64,000 nt of DNA from Salinimicrobium terrae DSM 17865 (GTDB taxonomy: Bacteria > Bacteroidota > Bacteroidia > Flavobacteriales > Flavobacteriaceae). The DNA is taken from positions 356,600 through 420,599 of the forward strand of contig NZ_KE384221.1 in NCBI RefSeq assembly GCF_000424665.1. Reading direction: 5' to 3'. Under the pieces are notes generated by a model. That model did not search any database, was not told the origin of the DNA, and saw only the letters and a list, made by a program, of their open reading frames with translations. The translations under genes were made by a program, and so were the position numbers. This document shows, piece after piece, positions 1 through 8,032 of this stretch. The stretch's first letter is position 1. Every line of letters starts with the position of its first letter.

Positions 1-298
1 TGGTTGTTCTCGATACATCTTCCCACCTGCGCTGCAGTTGGAAAGCCACTCGAACTGACGGGGAATGGTTGATTGGGGATTGGTTAAATGGGGATTGGTT
101 GTTCTCGATACATTTTCTCACCTGCGCTGCAGTTGAAAAGCCACTCGAACTGACGGGGGATTGGTTAATTGGGAATGGTTAATTGGGGAATATTTGTTCT
201 CGATACATCTTCCTACCTGCGCTGCAGTTAGAAAGCCACTCGAACTGACGGGGATTAGTTAATTGGTTAATCAGGGAATGGTTAATTGTATTTTTTTT
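1..298. repeat. 95-bp tandem repeat, three copies
   Basis: Three tandem copies of a unit with a 95-bp period. The word TTGTTCTCGATACAT begins at 4, 99 and 194 (last bases vary). Each unit has a conserved ~58-bp core ending in CTCGAACTGACGGGG and a looser tail of GGGGATTGGTTAATT words. The array may continue to the left of the window. The tail words recur at 4677-4740, upstream of the first SDR gene. No coding frame is apparent. Confidence 0.85.
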
Positions 299-302
299 AT
301 TT

Positions 303-420
303 TCACTAATCACTAATCACTAATCACTAATCACTAATCACTAATCACTAATCACTAATCACTAATCACTAATCACTAATCACTAATCACTAATCCCTAA
401 TCCCTAATCCCTAATCCCTT
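303..420. repeat. Heptamer tandem array (CACTAAT, then CCCTAAT)
   Basis: An uninterrupted 7-bp tandem array of about 16 units, CACTAAT drifting to CCCTAAT at its right end. It ends directly against the stop codon of the UpxY-type gene. The lack of unique spacers excludes a CRISPR. A short relative of the same word (AATCCCC repeated) lies at about 9865-9890. Confidence 0.9.
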
Positions 421-421
421 T

Positions 422-901
422 TCAATTCTCCAAAGCTTCTGAGACCTTCACGTTCACTACAACTCCAAGATCCTTGAGGATGAGTCGGAGGCGTTTGTTG
501 CCGATCTTCTCTATAACGGCTTCTTTGCCTTTAAAGCTTCCATTGGCGATAGTAAGTTTGTCGCCGGGAGTAAGATGATTAACCTCAATTTCTTCAACTC
601 GTTCGTCTTCCAGCCACGACTTGATGGTGTTGATCTCCTCATCTCTTATAACGGCAGGTTTTCCTAACCAGAAGAGGTACTGCACTACTCCGGTGGTGTT
701 GAAAACCCTTGCCCGGTCCTTATCTTCAAGATGTACAAAGACGTAAGATTTGAAAAGGGGAGTGGTGACTTTTTTCTTGCGGTCGCTCCATTGGCGAACC
801 TCCGTGATCTCCGGACAATAGGTTTCAATACCTTGTTGCTCCAGATCTCTCGCTACCTTTTTCTCCCAGCGGGGTTTTGTGTACAAAGCGTACCAGTTCA
901 T
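422..901 (-). CDS. UpxY/RfaH-family transcription antiterminator (NusG paralogue)
   Basis: A 159-residue NusG-type protein that would ride on RNA polymerase and suppress pausing or termination in particular operons. The N-terminal NGN domain spans about residues 1-100, beginning WYALYTKPRWEKKVA, and a KOW-like domain spans about 110-157 around LTPGDKLTIANGSFKG. The WYALYTKPR-type start and short length fit the UpxY/RfaH specialised group, which in Bacteroidota usually controls capsule or exopolysaccharide operons, rather than housekeeping NusG, which sits next to ribosomal protein genes. It reads leftward into repeats, so its target cannot be identified here. The polysaccharide locus 28 kb to the right is one possibility. 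Confidence 0.85.
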   Translation of the reverse strand: MNWYALYTKPRWEKKVARDLEQQGIETYCPEITEVRQWSDRKKKVTTPLFKSYVFVHLEDKDRARVFNTTGVVQYLFWLGKPAVIRDEEINTIKSWLEDERVEEIEVNHLTPGDKLTIANGSFKGKEAVIEKIGNKRLRLILKDLGVVVNVKVSEALEN

Positions 902-982
902 AGAAATTTATTTCTTGTAAATTTTTGCTTTCCGCTGGTAGGGAGTGCACGAAGTGCCGGGAAAGAATGGGATTTGACACCC

Positions 983-999
983 GTGTTAACACAAATGTA
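983..999 (-). promoter_or_regulatory. Candidate promoter -7 box and dyad upstream of the UpxY-type gene
   Basis: On the minus strand TACATTTG (992-999) fits the Bacteroidota -7 consensus TAnnTTTG. It abuts a perfect 10-bp palindrome GTGTTAACAC (983-992). The start codon is about 85 nt downstream. No convincing -33 TTG box was seen, so this remains a motif match. Confidence 0.4.
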
Positions 1000-1261
1000 A
1001 GAAAAAAAGCTGATTTAGAAATTTGAAAATTGGTGGATTTGAAGCTTAATTTTTTAGAATCATGGATTAAGAGTTAGGACTTTTTTTTTAAAGTGTCCGG
1101 TGCGCAGTTTTACATAGGTAGTGTTCTCTTTGAATAATTTTTAAGTCTGTAGGTTTTAGAAGCTGTCTGGAGAATTCAAAAATTCGGGCTTTTGAAATAC
1201 GAATTTAGAAATCAAAATAAGGAGTGCGGCACCTTGAGTAGAACCGGAATTTTATTCAACT

Positions 1262-1316
1262 GCTTTTCCCGGCTCCTCCCGATACGTAGGGATAGGGTAG
1301 AGGTAAAACGGGAAAA
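1262..1316. repeat. Dispersed repeat, copy 1 (partner at 2277-2332)
   Basis: A ~55-bp element of the form GCTTTTCC-GG-TCCTCCCGAT, then CGT, GGGATAGG and AAAAC-GGAAAA. Its ends can pair with each other (TTTTCC with GGAAAA) and an internal CCCGAT..GGGAT dyad is present. A second copy in the same orientation lies at 2277-2332. Both are intergenic. Confidence 0.6.
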
Positions 1317-1524
1317 GGAGAAGAGAATATCTCCATTTGCCAGGAAAAGATTGCCGCGGTCGCTCAAAAAGTTCCCTGGCAAAGCCAACAAAATGGCTAA
1401 GGGTCAATAAATATTAGCTGGAAATGAGAAGTAAATGTAAAAGCAAAAAAAGTTGTGGGAATCGTAACCTGTATGAAAGAAAAATTTACCTAAAGTCGGA
1501 ACTAAAAATTTCTCAGATTAAAAA

Positions 1525-1818
1525 TTAATAAAGTGGTTTTTGTTTCGTGCCACGGAAATTGATAATGAAGATTATATTCTCAGTTGAATTCCACCTGTAG
1601 ATCAAATAATTATTTTTGTCAACTACAGCTCTTCGCAAACCTTTAAATTTAATCGATCTAGGGAATAACTCGGGCTGATTTTGCACCTGTTTTAAAATTT
1701 TCTCAATTTTCAATTTAAGTTGAAGAATTTATTTCACTGTCCATTTTTCTTCAAGATATCCTAAAACATTTTCCAGTCCAATTAAAGCCTGATGAGTCCA
1801 AACTACTTTTGGAGCCAT
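1525..1818 (-). pseudogene. RelE/ParE-like toxin with an in-frame stop
   Basis: Reading from ATG at 1818, the frame gives MAPKVVWTHQALIGLENVLG and continues to W26-T-V-K29, then TAA at 1729-1731, then ILQLKLKIEKILKQVQNQPE and on to a natural stop at 1525. Length (97 codons) and sequence fit a RelE/ParE-superfamily ribonuclease or gyrase toxin, with the typical helix-helix start and the late RRAVVDKNNYLIYR strand. Codon 30 lies in a helix where a Glu codon (GAA) would become TAA by one substitution. The start overlaps the 3' end of the antitoxin gene by 16 bases, the usual TA layout. Translation could restart only at a Met inside the second half (1713). The toxin is probably dead. Confidence 0.75.
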
Positions 1819-2036
1819 TTATCAAATTTTTTCCTGACCTCTTCATGATCTATCACCTCTCCTATGTCAGCTTGTACTAATCCTACATAGATTTCCTCTC
1901 TCTCTTCTTTACCGAGATCGTCCCACCAATCTCCCGTCTCTTCTTCTAAAACAGACCTCACTTTACTTAAAACGCTTTCTTTATCTGTTTGAAGTAGGAG
2001 CTGCATTAGTTCCAGTTTTGTGGCTTTAATATCCAT
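1803..2036 (-). CDS. Antitoxin of a ParE-type toxin-antitoxin pair
   Basis: A 77-residue acidic protein starting MDIKATKLELMQLLLQTDKE. The C-terminal half is rich in acidic residues (WWDDLGKEEREEIYVGLVQAD), as in Bacteroidota antitoxins paired with ParE-like toxins. Its N-terminal part would bind DNA and the C-terminal part would wrap the toxin. I chose the ATG at 2036; a TTG two codons upstream is also open. The downstream toxin overlaps by 16 bases and is broken by a stop codon, so the antitoxin is now an orphan that could still autoregulate or neutralise related toxins. The family assignment rests on length, acidity and context. Confidence 0.65.
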   Translation of the reverse strand: MDIKATKLELMQLLLQTDKESVLSKVRSVLEEETGDWWDDLGKEEREEIYVGLVQADIGEVIDHEEVRKKFDKWLQK

Positions 2037-2276
2037 AACCAAAGTATTTACTCAAAGATAAGCAATATTTTAACTGCTTTTCCAAACCTTTTGAGGGTTG
2101 GAAAGTGAATGGAGTTATGGCTAGTGCCAAAAGCCATAAATAGGAAATATCTCCCATGCACTCTTTGTCTGCCTGAAGAATTTCTCTCACGAGACGACAT
2201 AGGAACCCGCAACCGACAACATTTTAACTTATTTACTCCGTCACTCTTCCCTCATTAATTGATCAGAAGGTTGGAA

Positions 2277-2332
2277 GCTTTTCCTGGTTCCTCCCGATCC
2301 GTCGGGATAGGATTAGGACAAAACTGGAAAAA
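2277..2332. repeat. Dispersed repeat, copy 2 (partner at 1262-1316)
   Basis: Same arrangement of words as the element at 1262-1316, with scattered substitutions: GCTTTTCCTGGTTCCTCCCG at the left and AAAACTGGAAAAAACG at the right. Confidence 0.6.
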
Positions 2333-2357
2333 ACGAATAAAAGGTTGATAGTGCTCT

Positions 2358-2420
2358 TCCCACCCCGACCTGCGGCCATCCCGAAACAGGTTCGGGACAG
2401 GCTCCCTCCGGGGGAGGGGA
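2358..2420. repeat. 63-bp dispersed repeat, inverted partner at 27511-27571
   Basis: A G/C-rich element reading CACCCCGACC, then GGCCATCCCGAAAC, GTTCGGGACAGG and CTCCCTCCGGGGGAGGGG. The reverse complement of 27511-27571 matches it with few changes. It contains nested dyads (CCCGAAAC / GTTCGGG, and CTCC / GGAG). It is non-coding. Confidence 0.7.
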
Positions 2421-2584
2421 TTAAAAATGGTTATTCTTAGAAGGAATGGTGAGAAAGCAGGTGAGCGGCAACAGGCAAAATAGTACCTACGGAGCCAAAG
2501 GCCGATAGCCAATAGCTTCTTTAATGCAGGCAACCGGAACAGGAAAAAAACACGCAACCCGCATGCGTCAACTTTTTCACTTCG

Positions 2585-3229
2585 TCACTCCGTCACAACA
2601 CTAACATCCGTAAAAAACAACTCAAAACTCCCATCGACATTTTTGTGCATTTTCGAGATCGCTATTCCTTCATGCACATCATAATCTTCCCAGGTTGTAG
2701 CGAAGGGATTATTCCTGCTGCCACCAGATAGATAGACCCACTCCTGGATCATGTGATCATTTCCAAAGTAGATCTCATAAACATCCCCCGGAGTGTAACC
2801 GGCTCCGTCGGGATAGGTGACGGTTACCTTTTGCATTTCTTCTCCGCTTATTGGTGCTGAAGCCTCTATTGTATGCTTCCATTCCATCTCATCCCATACC
2901 AGGTGAAAAGGAAACAGCAGCCAGTATTGGTCATTGATGAACCGCTGATCTATTTCCTCATTCAGGTAAGCTTCAGTTTCGTAATTGTAGGTGATGGTAC
3001 TGTCCGGCATTCTCAAAGCAGCTGTATTCTCCTGTGGCCGCCAGGTCCAGGCTCTGCTGGTTCTAATAGTGTCATTTACTCTTACATTGAAGGTGTAGCG
3101 GAGTTCTTTTACATCATCAAAATTTTCGATACCATTTGCTTCAGCAATTTTTTGAACAATAGTTTGTTCTGGTTGCGGAGCGCAGGAGGTGATAAGGATG
3201 AGGAGGAATAGGAAATTGATTTTTTTCAT
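2585..3229 (-). CDS. DUF6503-family lipoprotein
   Basis: A 214-residue predicted lipoprotein. The signal peptide MKKINFLFLLILITSC has a lipobox LITSC with the lipidated Cys at residue 16, so the mature protein would be anchored in the periplasm or outer membrane. The rest is a beta-rich domain with many Trp and Tyr residues (RAWTWRPQENTAALR, FPFHLVWDEMEW) and resembles the DUF6503 group common in Flavobacteriaceae, whose function is unknown. It is monocistronic with repeats on both sides. The ATG at 3229 directly precedes the signal peptide. Confidence 0.7.
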   Translation of the reverse strand: MKKINFLFLLILITSCAPQPEQTIVQKIAEANGIENFDDVKELRYTFNVRVNDTIRTSRAWTWRPQENTAALRMPDSTITYNYETEAYLNEEIDQRFINDQYWLLFPFHLVWDEMEWKHTIEASAPISGEEMQKVTVTYPDGAGYTPGDVYEIYFGNDHMIQEWVYLSGGSRNNPFATTWEDYDVHEGIAISKMHKNVDGSFELFFTDVSVVTE

Positions 3230-3903
3230 GGTAGATGGTTAGTAACGACTATAAAAGTAAGGAAAGAATTAAAAAGAATTAATTTAGCGAAGTAAATTTT
3301 GATCTCGCAGAGACCGCAAAGGTGGTGCGAAGGGCGCAGAGGAAAAATTTATGTCTTGCGAAGTTCATTAACTTTTTTGGTTCCCTTTAGGGTGAGGGAA
3401 AAAAAAAGGGTTCCGTGCTCTGTCGAGATGACAAAACAGTGCCCGGTGATAATAAAACTCGTGATCCTAAAGCTGTAACAGTTAAAATAACGCTTCGACT
3501 AATCCTCCCTCCGGTCGGGCTCAGCGTGACAATCGGGACAGCCCAAGGCTAACAACTAGCAGCCAATAGCTTCAATGATGACGCTTCGACTAATCCTCTC
3601 TTCGCTCGGGCTCAGCGTGACAATCAGGAAAGCCAAAGGCTAATAGCCAACAGCTCAAATAAGAACGCTTCGACTAATCCTCCCTCTGGTCGGGCTCAGC
3701 GTGACAATCGGGACAGCCCAAGGCTAACAACTAGCAGCCAACAGCTCAAATGATGACGCTTCGACTAATTCTCCCCCCGGTCGGGCTCAGCGTGACAATC
3801 GGGAAAGCTAACAGCTAATAGCTAACAGCCAAAAGCTCTATAGAACCGGTAACTGCTTTTTAATAATGACCAAACTCGTACTTCCCACTTCGTAATTCTA
3901 ATT
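3230..3903. repeat. Repeat-filled intergenic stretch with four ~90-bp units
   Basis: Four direct copies of a unit begin with CGCTTCGACTAAT at 3491, 3582, 3666 and 3757 (spacings 91, 84, 91). Each unit reads CGCTTCGACTAATCCTCC, then CGGGCTCAGCGTGACAATC, then a run of AGCCAATAGC / GGCTAACAAC words. The CGCTTCGAC..GTGACA part belongs to the CCTGAGC..GTCGAAG repeat class also seen at 23556-23600. A CTCGCAGAGACCGCAAAG word lies at about 3303. There is no gene. Confidence 0.8.
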
Positions 3904-4659
3904 TCAAAGGGCTTTCACGCTCATTCCTCCGTCGGCAACAATGGTTTGTCCTGTTATAAAGGAAGATCTGTCCATAGCCAAAAAGGCGATTACTGAAGCA
4001 ATTTCTTCAGGTTCGGCGATGCGGTGGAGGGGAGTCCGCCGCAGGATCATCTCCTTGCGATCCCCCTGCAGCACCGAATCTGTCAACGGAGTGCGGGTGT
4101 ACCAGGGAGAAACGGCATTCACGCGGATGTTATCTCTTGCCCATTCCACTGCCAGGCTTCGGGTTTGCTGGAGAAGACCTGCTTTTGACATCGCGTACGG
4201 AGTTCCCGTGCCCACATCCTGGGTCGCCGCAGCCGACGCAACATTAATGATCTTTCCATTGTTGGATTTTTTCAGAAGGGGATATAATTCCCTGGCAAGG
4301 AGGAAAGGAGAAAATAGATTGATCTCCAGAACTTTCCGATATTCTTCTTCAGAATAATCCATTGCTTTTTTCCTGATGTTGATCCCGGCATTATTAACCA
4401 GTATTGTCACCGCCTTCCAGTTATTTTCGGTCCACGTAAAGATCTTACGGCGATCTTCGGGATTTGCCACGTCGGCCACAATGCCTTTTACTGTATGTCC
4501 TTCAGCAGACAATTCATCCTCTACTTCAAGTATATCGTCGGCATTTCTTCCTGTGTAAAGTACTTCTGCTCCCAATTTGAGAAATTCAGATACGGTTGCA
4601 CGCCCAATTCCTTTTGAGCCGCCGGTGATCACAGCTGTTTGTCCTTTTAGATTCCACAT
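3904..4659 (-). CDS. Short-chain dehydrogenase/reductase, copy 1
   Basis: A 251-residue classical SDR oxidoreductase using NAD(P)H. The Rossmann glycine motif TGGSKGIG is at 12-19, NNAG at 89-92, and the catalytic Ser142, Tyr155 and Lys159 (YAMSK) are intact. The C-terminus GQTIVADGGMSVKAL is typical. It resembles the tropinone reductase-like or 3-oxoacyl-ACP reductase-like branch, but the substrate cannot be read from sequence. A second copy at 6125-6880 differs at about 13 residues, and an IS3 element lies between them. The 3' flanks of both copies also match, indicating a tandem duplication. Confidence 0.9.
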   Translation of the reverse strand: MWNLKGQTAVITGGSKGIGRATVSEFLKLGAEVLYTGRNADDILEVEDELSAEGHTVKGIVADVANPEDRRKIFTWTENNWKAVTILVNNAGINIRKKAMDYSEEEYRKVLEINLFSPFLLARELYPLLKKSNNGKIINVASAAATQDVGTGTPYAMSKAGLLQQTRSLAVEWARDNIRVNAVSPWYTRTPLTDSVLQGDRKEMILRRTPLHRIAEPEEIASVIAFLAMDRSSFITGQTIVADGGMSVKAL

Positions 4660-4806
4660 GGTTATTAGTTAATTAGAGATTTGTTAACTGGGGATTAGTT
4701 AATTGGGGATTGGTTAATCGGTGAATGGTTAATTTGAGGTTAGGTTTCTTAGAATATTCACTACTTTTTCTGAACTTCCCTGATTAGTGTTGACCGGTTT
4801 TAGATA

Positions 4807-5649
4807 TTAATTTTCATTATCAAAAATAGTAATAATTGGTCGTTCTTCCGGTTTAAGGGTTGACCAATAACTAATGAACTCTTCAGGATTCTTTTTCTTC
4901 AAATGATCATGTGATCTTTTGTTGTTGTAGTTCTTTACTGCTCTATTCACCTGGCTTTTGAGTTGGCTAAAGGTTTTTGGTTTCCAATGGTCCAGATATT
5001 CTTCTTTTATTGTTCTGTTGATCCTTTCGGCATAAGCATTGTCCTGAGCACTTAAAGCCATACTGATTGTTGTTGTATGGGATTTTAAAAGATCTGTGTA
5101 GGATTTATAAGTATACTGGCTTCCTCGATCTGAGTGGTGGATCTTAGGAGCTTTGTTTTCTTTTAGAGCCATTCTTAGAGCCTTCAGGTTTGCTGTTCCT
5201 CTCATATGATCAGAGACCTCATAACCTACTATTTTCTTTGTGTAGACATCTATAATAAACACGGCATAATAGAATTTATCTTTTACCCGGTAGTAAGTGA
5301 TATCACTTTGCCATACCACCGAAGGTGCATTGATTTCTAAACCTTTAATTTTATTTGGATAGTATATCTTACCGGCAGTAGTAGTGCGTCTGTAATTTCT
5401 TTTTCTTTTCAGACGATAACCCAATTGCATAAAAGTCTCTACAAATCGGTCTCTTCCAATAAAATCAGGCTTTAGGGTATAGAACATTTTCTCCACCCCA
5501 CAACCAGGATGATCTCTACGAATATCATCGGCTTCAGACATTAACTCCATCAAGCGATGATCAAACAAAGTTTGCCTTCGTGCGTATTGATGTACAGCTT
5601 GTTTACTGATCCCGACACCTTCATAGAATTGATTCATGGAATAATTCAC
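4807..5649 (-). CDS. IS3-family transposase orfB (DDE integrase domain)
   Basis: About 280 residues from GTG at 5649 (an internal ATG follows at codon 5). It has an HTH_21-like N-terminal part (about 30-90) and an rve integrase core with catalytic Asp116 (WQSDITYY), Asp174 (HSDRGSQYT) and Glu208 (AERINRTIKEEYL). All three acidic residues are present and the frame is intact, so the element may be active. Its start overlaps the orfA stop as GTGA. In IS3 elements orfB is normally made as an OrfAB fusion by -1 frameshifting; A-rich runs (GGAAAAACAAAGAAAAAG) end orfA and could serve as the slippery site. Confidence 0.9.
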   Translation of the reverse strand: MNYSMNQFYEGVGISKQAVHQYARRQTLFDHRLMELMSEADDIRRDHPGCGVEKMFYTLKPDFIGRDRFVETFMQLGYRLKRKRNYRRTTTAGKIYYPNKIKGLEINAPSVVWQSDITYYRVKDKFYYAVFIIDVYTKKIVGYEVSDHMRGTANLKALRMALKENKAPKIHHSDRGSQYTYKSYTDLLKSHTTTISMALSAQDNAYAERINRTIKEEYLDHWKPKTFSQLKSQVNRAVKNYNNKRSHDHLKKKNPEEFISYWSTLKPEERPIITIFDNEN

Positions 5650-6044
5650 TTTTTCTTTGTTTTTCCTGAACCAGTTGATTGTGGGGTGCTGTAGTTTTTT
5701 TTAATGTCAATATTGAGTTCTGTCTTGGCTAGTTCAACCATCTTCTCCAGATAATCCAGCTGTATCTGCTTACGTCCTAAGGCTGCCTCCAGTTCTTTAT
5801 TTTTGGCCTCCAGCTCTTGCAATTTTGTACTGCTACTGTCTTTCATTTCTACGACTCTAAAACCTTTCTCGTTAAAGGTAGAAAATTTATAAATCCAATT
5901 ATAAATCGACTGATTAGTTACACCATGCAGCTTCTCAAGTTGAGGAACACTATATTCTCCACTTTCAAAGTCTGCTACAATCTGTTTCTTGAACTCTACG
6001 GAATAACGCCTGTGCTTCTTTAGTAAACGAATGTTTGATTTCAT
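5646..6044 (-). CDS. IS3-family transposase orfA (HTH)
   Basis: A 132-residue protein with an N-terminal helix-turn-helix (about 10-60: RYSVEFKKQIVADFESGEYS, then GVTNQSIYNWIYKF) for binding the IS ends, and a leucine-zipper-like coiled coil (about 72-110: KLQELEAKNKELEAALGRK). The C-terminus is Lys-rich and encoded by A runs where programmed frameshifting into orfB is plausible. ATG at 6044 lies just inside the right inverted repeat. Confidence 0.9.
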   Translation of the reverse strand: MKSNIRLLKKHRRYSVEFKKQIVADFESGEYSVPQLEKLHGVTNQSIYNWIYKFSTFNEKGFRVVEMKDSSSTKLQELEAKNKELEAALGRKQIQLDYLEKMVELAKTELNIDIKKNYSTPQSTGSGKTKKK

Positions 6045-6124
6045 ATAAGTTGATTTTAGTGGTCAACCTATATCAGGGACGTACAAATGACCAATTTCGT
6101 ACTTCCCACTTCGTAACTTTAACT

Positions 6125-6880
6125 TCAAAGTGCTTTCACACTCATTCCTCCGTCGGCAACAATGGTTTGTCCGGTGATAAATGAGGATTTGTCCATGGCT
6201 AAAAAGGCAATTACTGAAGCTATTTCTTCAGGTTCGGCGATGCGGTGGAGGGGAGTCCGTCGCAGAATATATTCTTTTCGTTCTCCCTGCAGTACTGAAT
6301 CCGTCAGCGGAGTGCGGGTGTACCAGGGAGAAACGGCATTCACGCGGATGTTATCTCTTGCCCATTCCACTGCCAGGCTTCGTGTTTGCTGGAGAAGACC
6401 TGCTTTTGACATTGCATAAGGAGTTCCCGTTCCCACATCCTGGGTTGCCGCAGCCGATGCAACATTAATGATCTTTCCATTATTGGATTTTTTCAGGAGC
6501 GGATATAAATCCCTGGCAAGGAGGAAAGGAGAAAATAGATTGATCTCCAGCACTTTTCGATATTCTTCATCAGAATAATCCATGGCTTTTTTCCTGATGT
6601 TGATCCCTGCATTGTTGACCAATATAGTCACCGCCTTCCAGTTATTTTCGGTCCACGTAACGATCTTGCGGCGATCTTTGGGCTTGGATACGTCGGCTAC
6701 AATGCCTTTTACAGCGTGTCCTTCAGCAGAAAGTTCATCCTCTATCTTGAGGATATCGTCGGCATTTCTTCCGGTATAAAGCACTTCTGCTCCCAGTTTC
6801 AGAAATTCAGCTACGGTTGCCCGTCCAATTCCTTTCGAGCCGCCGGTAATTACGGCGGTTTGTCCTTTTAAATTCCACAT
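6125..6880 (-). CDS. Short-chain dehydrogenase/reductase, copy 2
   Basis: A 251-residue SDR about 95% identical to the protein at 3904-4659. The same motifs are intact: TGGSKGIG, NNAG and Ser142/Tyr155/Lys159. Differences are scattered and mostly conservative (for example Ser24Ala, Glu to Lys near 45, Met to Tyr in the C-terminal third), so both copies appear to be under selection. The 40 bases after the stop match the 3' flank of copy 1, while the 5' flanks differ. This copy has no repeat words directly upstream and may keep the original promoter. Confidence 0.9.
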   Translation of the reverse strand: MWNLKGQTAVITGGSKGIGRATVAEFLKLGAEVLYTGRNADDILKIEDELSAEGHAVKGIVADVSKPKDRRKIVTWTENNWKAVTILVNNAGINIRKKAMDYSDEEYRKVLEINLFSPFLLARDLYPLLKKSNNGKIINVASAAATQDVGTGTPYAMSKAGLLQQTRSLAVEWARDNIRVNAVSPWYTRTPLTDSVLQGERKEYILRRTPLHRIAEPEEIASVIAFLAMDKSSFITGQTIVADGGMSVKAL

Positions 6881-7330
6881 GTTATTATATTTTTATCTTA
6901 TTTCATGATTGTAACTCTTAGACTCAAGAACCAAGAGACTAGAGCCAAGACTTGATTGGTTTAGCCTAAACGATTATGCCACGCTGGTGCGGACTTGCAA
7001 TACGTAACGAGGATATAATTAAAGCTAATGGCCAAAAGCTAACAGTTAAAGGTTAACAAATGAATTGAAAGATCCATGGTCGGACTCCCTTTCTCTCGAA
7101 AGAAAATGCTGTGCCGGAATGACAGAAGAACCCGTATTTCGCAACGGATTTGAACTCATAATTCATAACCAATTCGTACTTCTACCTTCGTAAATCTAAC
7201 TTCCCTAAATGGGAGAGACCACCCCAAATACAGATAAGAAAATAAAATCAATTCCCTAGGGCAGATTCAAAAAATTCTTGTCGGTATTTACCGGGGCAGC
7301 CTCTTATTTATGGTCCTTAAACTATCCTGC
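6881..7330. other. Gene-free stretch with word-like repeats
   Basis: About 450 bases. It contains AGCTAATGGCCAAAAGC words (7024-7055), a TTCGTACTTCTACCTTCGTAA word (7170-7190) related to the 3' flanks of the SDR genes, and a CCGGAATGACAG word. No gene or RNA was recognised. Confidence 0.6.
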
Positions 7331-7486
7331 TTAAAGACTCCTTCCTGTCAATAATTTATAAATGACCAGGATCACGGCGATCACGATCAGGATGTGGATA
7401 ATACTGCCAAGGTCGGGAAAGGCGAAATAGCCTATTAACCACCCAATAATCAGTAAAACAATAATAAGCCAAACTAAATCTCTCAT
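7331..7486 (-). CDS. DUF5670 (lmo0937-type) small membrane protein
   Basis: A 51-residue hydrophobic protein, MRDLVWLIIVLLIIGWLIGY then FAFPDLGSIIHILIV and a C-terminal YKLLTGRSL. It has two predicted membrane helices, and the arrangement including the W-L-I-G-Y-F turn and final LTGR matches the lmo0937/DUF5670 family, widespread in Bacteroidota and often stress-associated. The role is unknown. It stands alone with repeats on both sides. The start is the only ATG in frame (7486) and the stop is at 7331. Confidence 0.75.
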   Translation of the reverse strand: MRDLVWLIIVLLIIGWLIGYFAFPDLGSIIHILIVIAVILVIYKLLTGRSL

Positions 7487-8010
7487 AACTGAAAATTTGT
7501 GCAACCGTATGGTTGCTGGTTAGTCATTCTGATTATAAATGATCTGCAGATTTTTAAATATATCTATGCATGATTATCAAATAAATGTACGAAAGCTTTT
7601 AGCTGTTGGTTCGATTTTAACGGAGGTTTAACGGGCACGTCACATAGGAAGGATTTTGAATTCAGCATTAAAAATTTAAGATAAAACCTGATCTATTCCC
7701 TCTTCTCTGGAGGAGGTTAAGAGGGGATCCATAAAATCAATGATAGCTGCGGTGATCCTCCACTATTAGCCAACAGCCAACTGTCAGCCAATGCTCCTAC
7801 AAGTTGATTTCATCACTTCGTCATTTGATCACTCCGTCACTCCTTCACTCCGTCACTTCATCACTCCGTCACTTCATCACTTCATCACTTCATCACTTCA
7901 TCACTCCGTCACTCCTTCACTTCGTCACTTCATCACTTCATCACATCGTCACTTCATCACTTCATCACTCCGTTCTAACCACTCAATACCCACTACTCAT
8001 TACTGGAAAA
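7487..8010. repeat. TCACTTCATCACTCCGTCAC tract upstream of kmo
   Basis: From about 7810 to 7976 the plus strand is an irregular array of 8-9-bp words (TCACTTCA, TCACTCCG, TCACTTCG) with no fixed order. It opens two overlapping plus-strand frames of HFITSSLHHSVTPS-type sequence, which are artefacts. The part at 7487-7800 holds an AGCCAACAGCCAACTGTC word and nothing else recognisable. Related words lie at 2236-2250 and 2577-2597. Confidence 0.8.
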
Positions 8011-8016
8011 AAGTAG

Positions 8017-8024
8017 TATTTTCG
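8017..8024 (+). promoter_or_regulatory. Candidate -7 box for kmo
   Basis: TATTTTCG lies 9 bases before the kmo ATG and differs from TAnnTTTG at one position. If used, the mRNA would be almost leaderless. No -33 box is clear because the upstream DNA is repeat. Confidence 0.3.
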
Positions 8025-8032
8025 CAGGCAAC

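Larger units (their letters stand above)
902..1524. other. Gene-free stretch upstream of the UpxY-type gene
   Basis: About 620 bases without a convincing gene. It holds the candidate promoter near 992 and a repeat copy at 1262-1316. The open frame at 1192-1410 on the plus strand crosses that repeat and resembles no protein family, so I do not call it. Confidence 0.6.
2043..2584. other. Gene-free stretch filled with dispersed repeats
   Basis: About 540 bases with no convincing gene. It contains the repeats at 2277-2332 and 2358-2420, AGCCAATAGC words near 2499-2520, and TCACTTCGTCACTCCGTCAC words near 2577-2597. A 100-codon minus-strand frame over the repeats is rejected. Confidence 0.6.
4771..6085 (-). 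mobile_element. IS3-family insertion sequence, complete
   Basis: A 1315-bp element with imperfect 25-bp terminal inverted repeats matching at 19 of 25 positions. The left end begins TGAACTTCCCTGAT at 4771. The right end, read in reverse complement from 6085, begins TGTACGTCCCTGAT, and both reach a shared TTGACC. Ends of the TG..CA type and an orfA/orfB pair fit IS3. The flanks (TTC on the left, AAT on the right) show no target-site duplication. The element sits exactly between the duplicated SDR units. Confidence 0.8.

Noticed and set aside
303-420. Regular repeat array resembling a CRISPR
   Set aside because: The units are 7 bases without unique spacers and no cas gene is present; it is a simple tandem array.
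1192-1410. 72-codon plus-strand frame
   Set aside because: It crosses a dispersed repeat copy, has biased basic composition from repeat words and resembles no family.
2255-2557. 100-codon minus-strand frame
   Set aside because: It lies entirely over two dispersed repeats and includes their palindromes.
4762-6094. Target-site duplication of the IS3 element
   Set aside because: Bases outside the inferred ends (TTC and AAT) do not match; shifting the ends by a few bases gives no convincing duplication.
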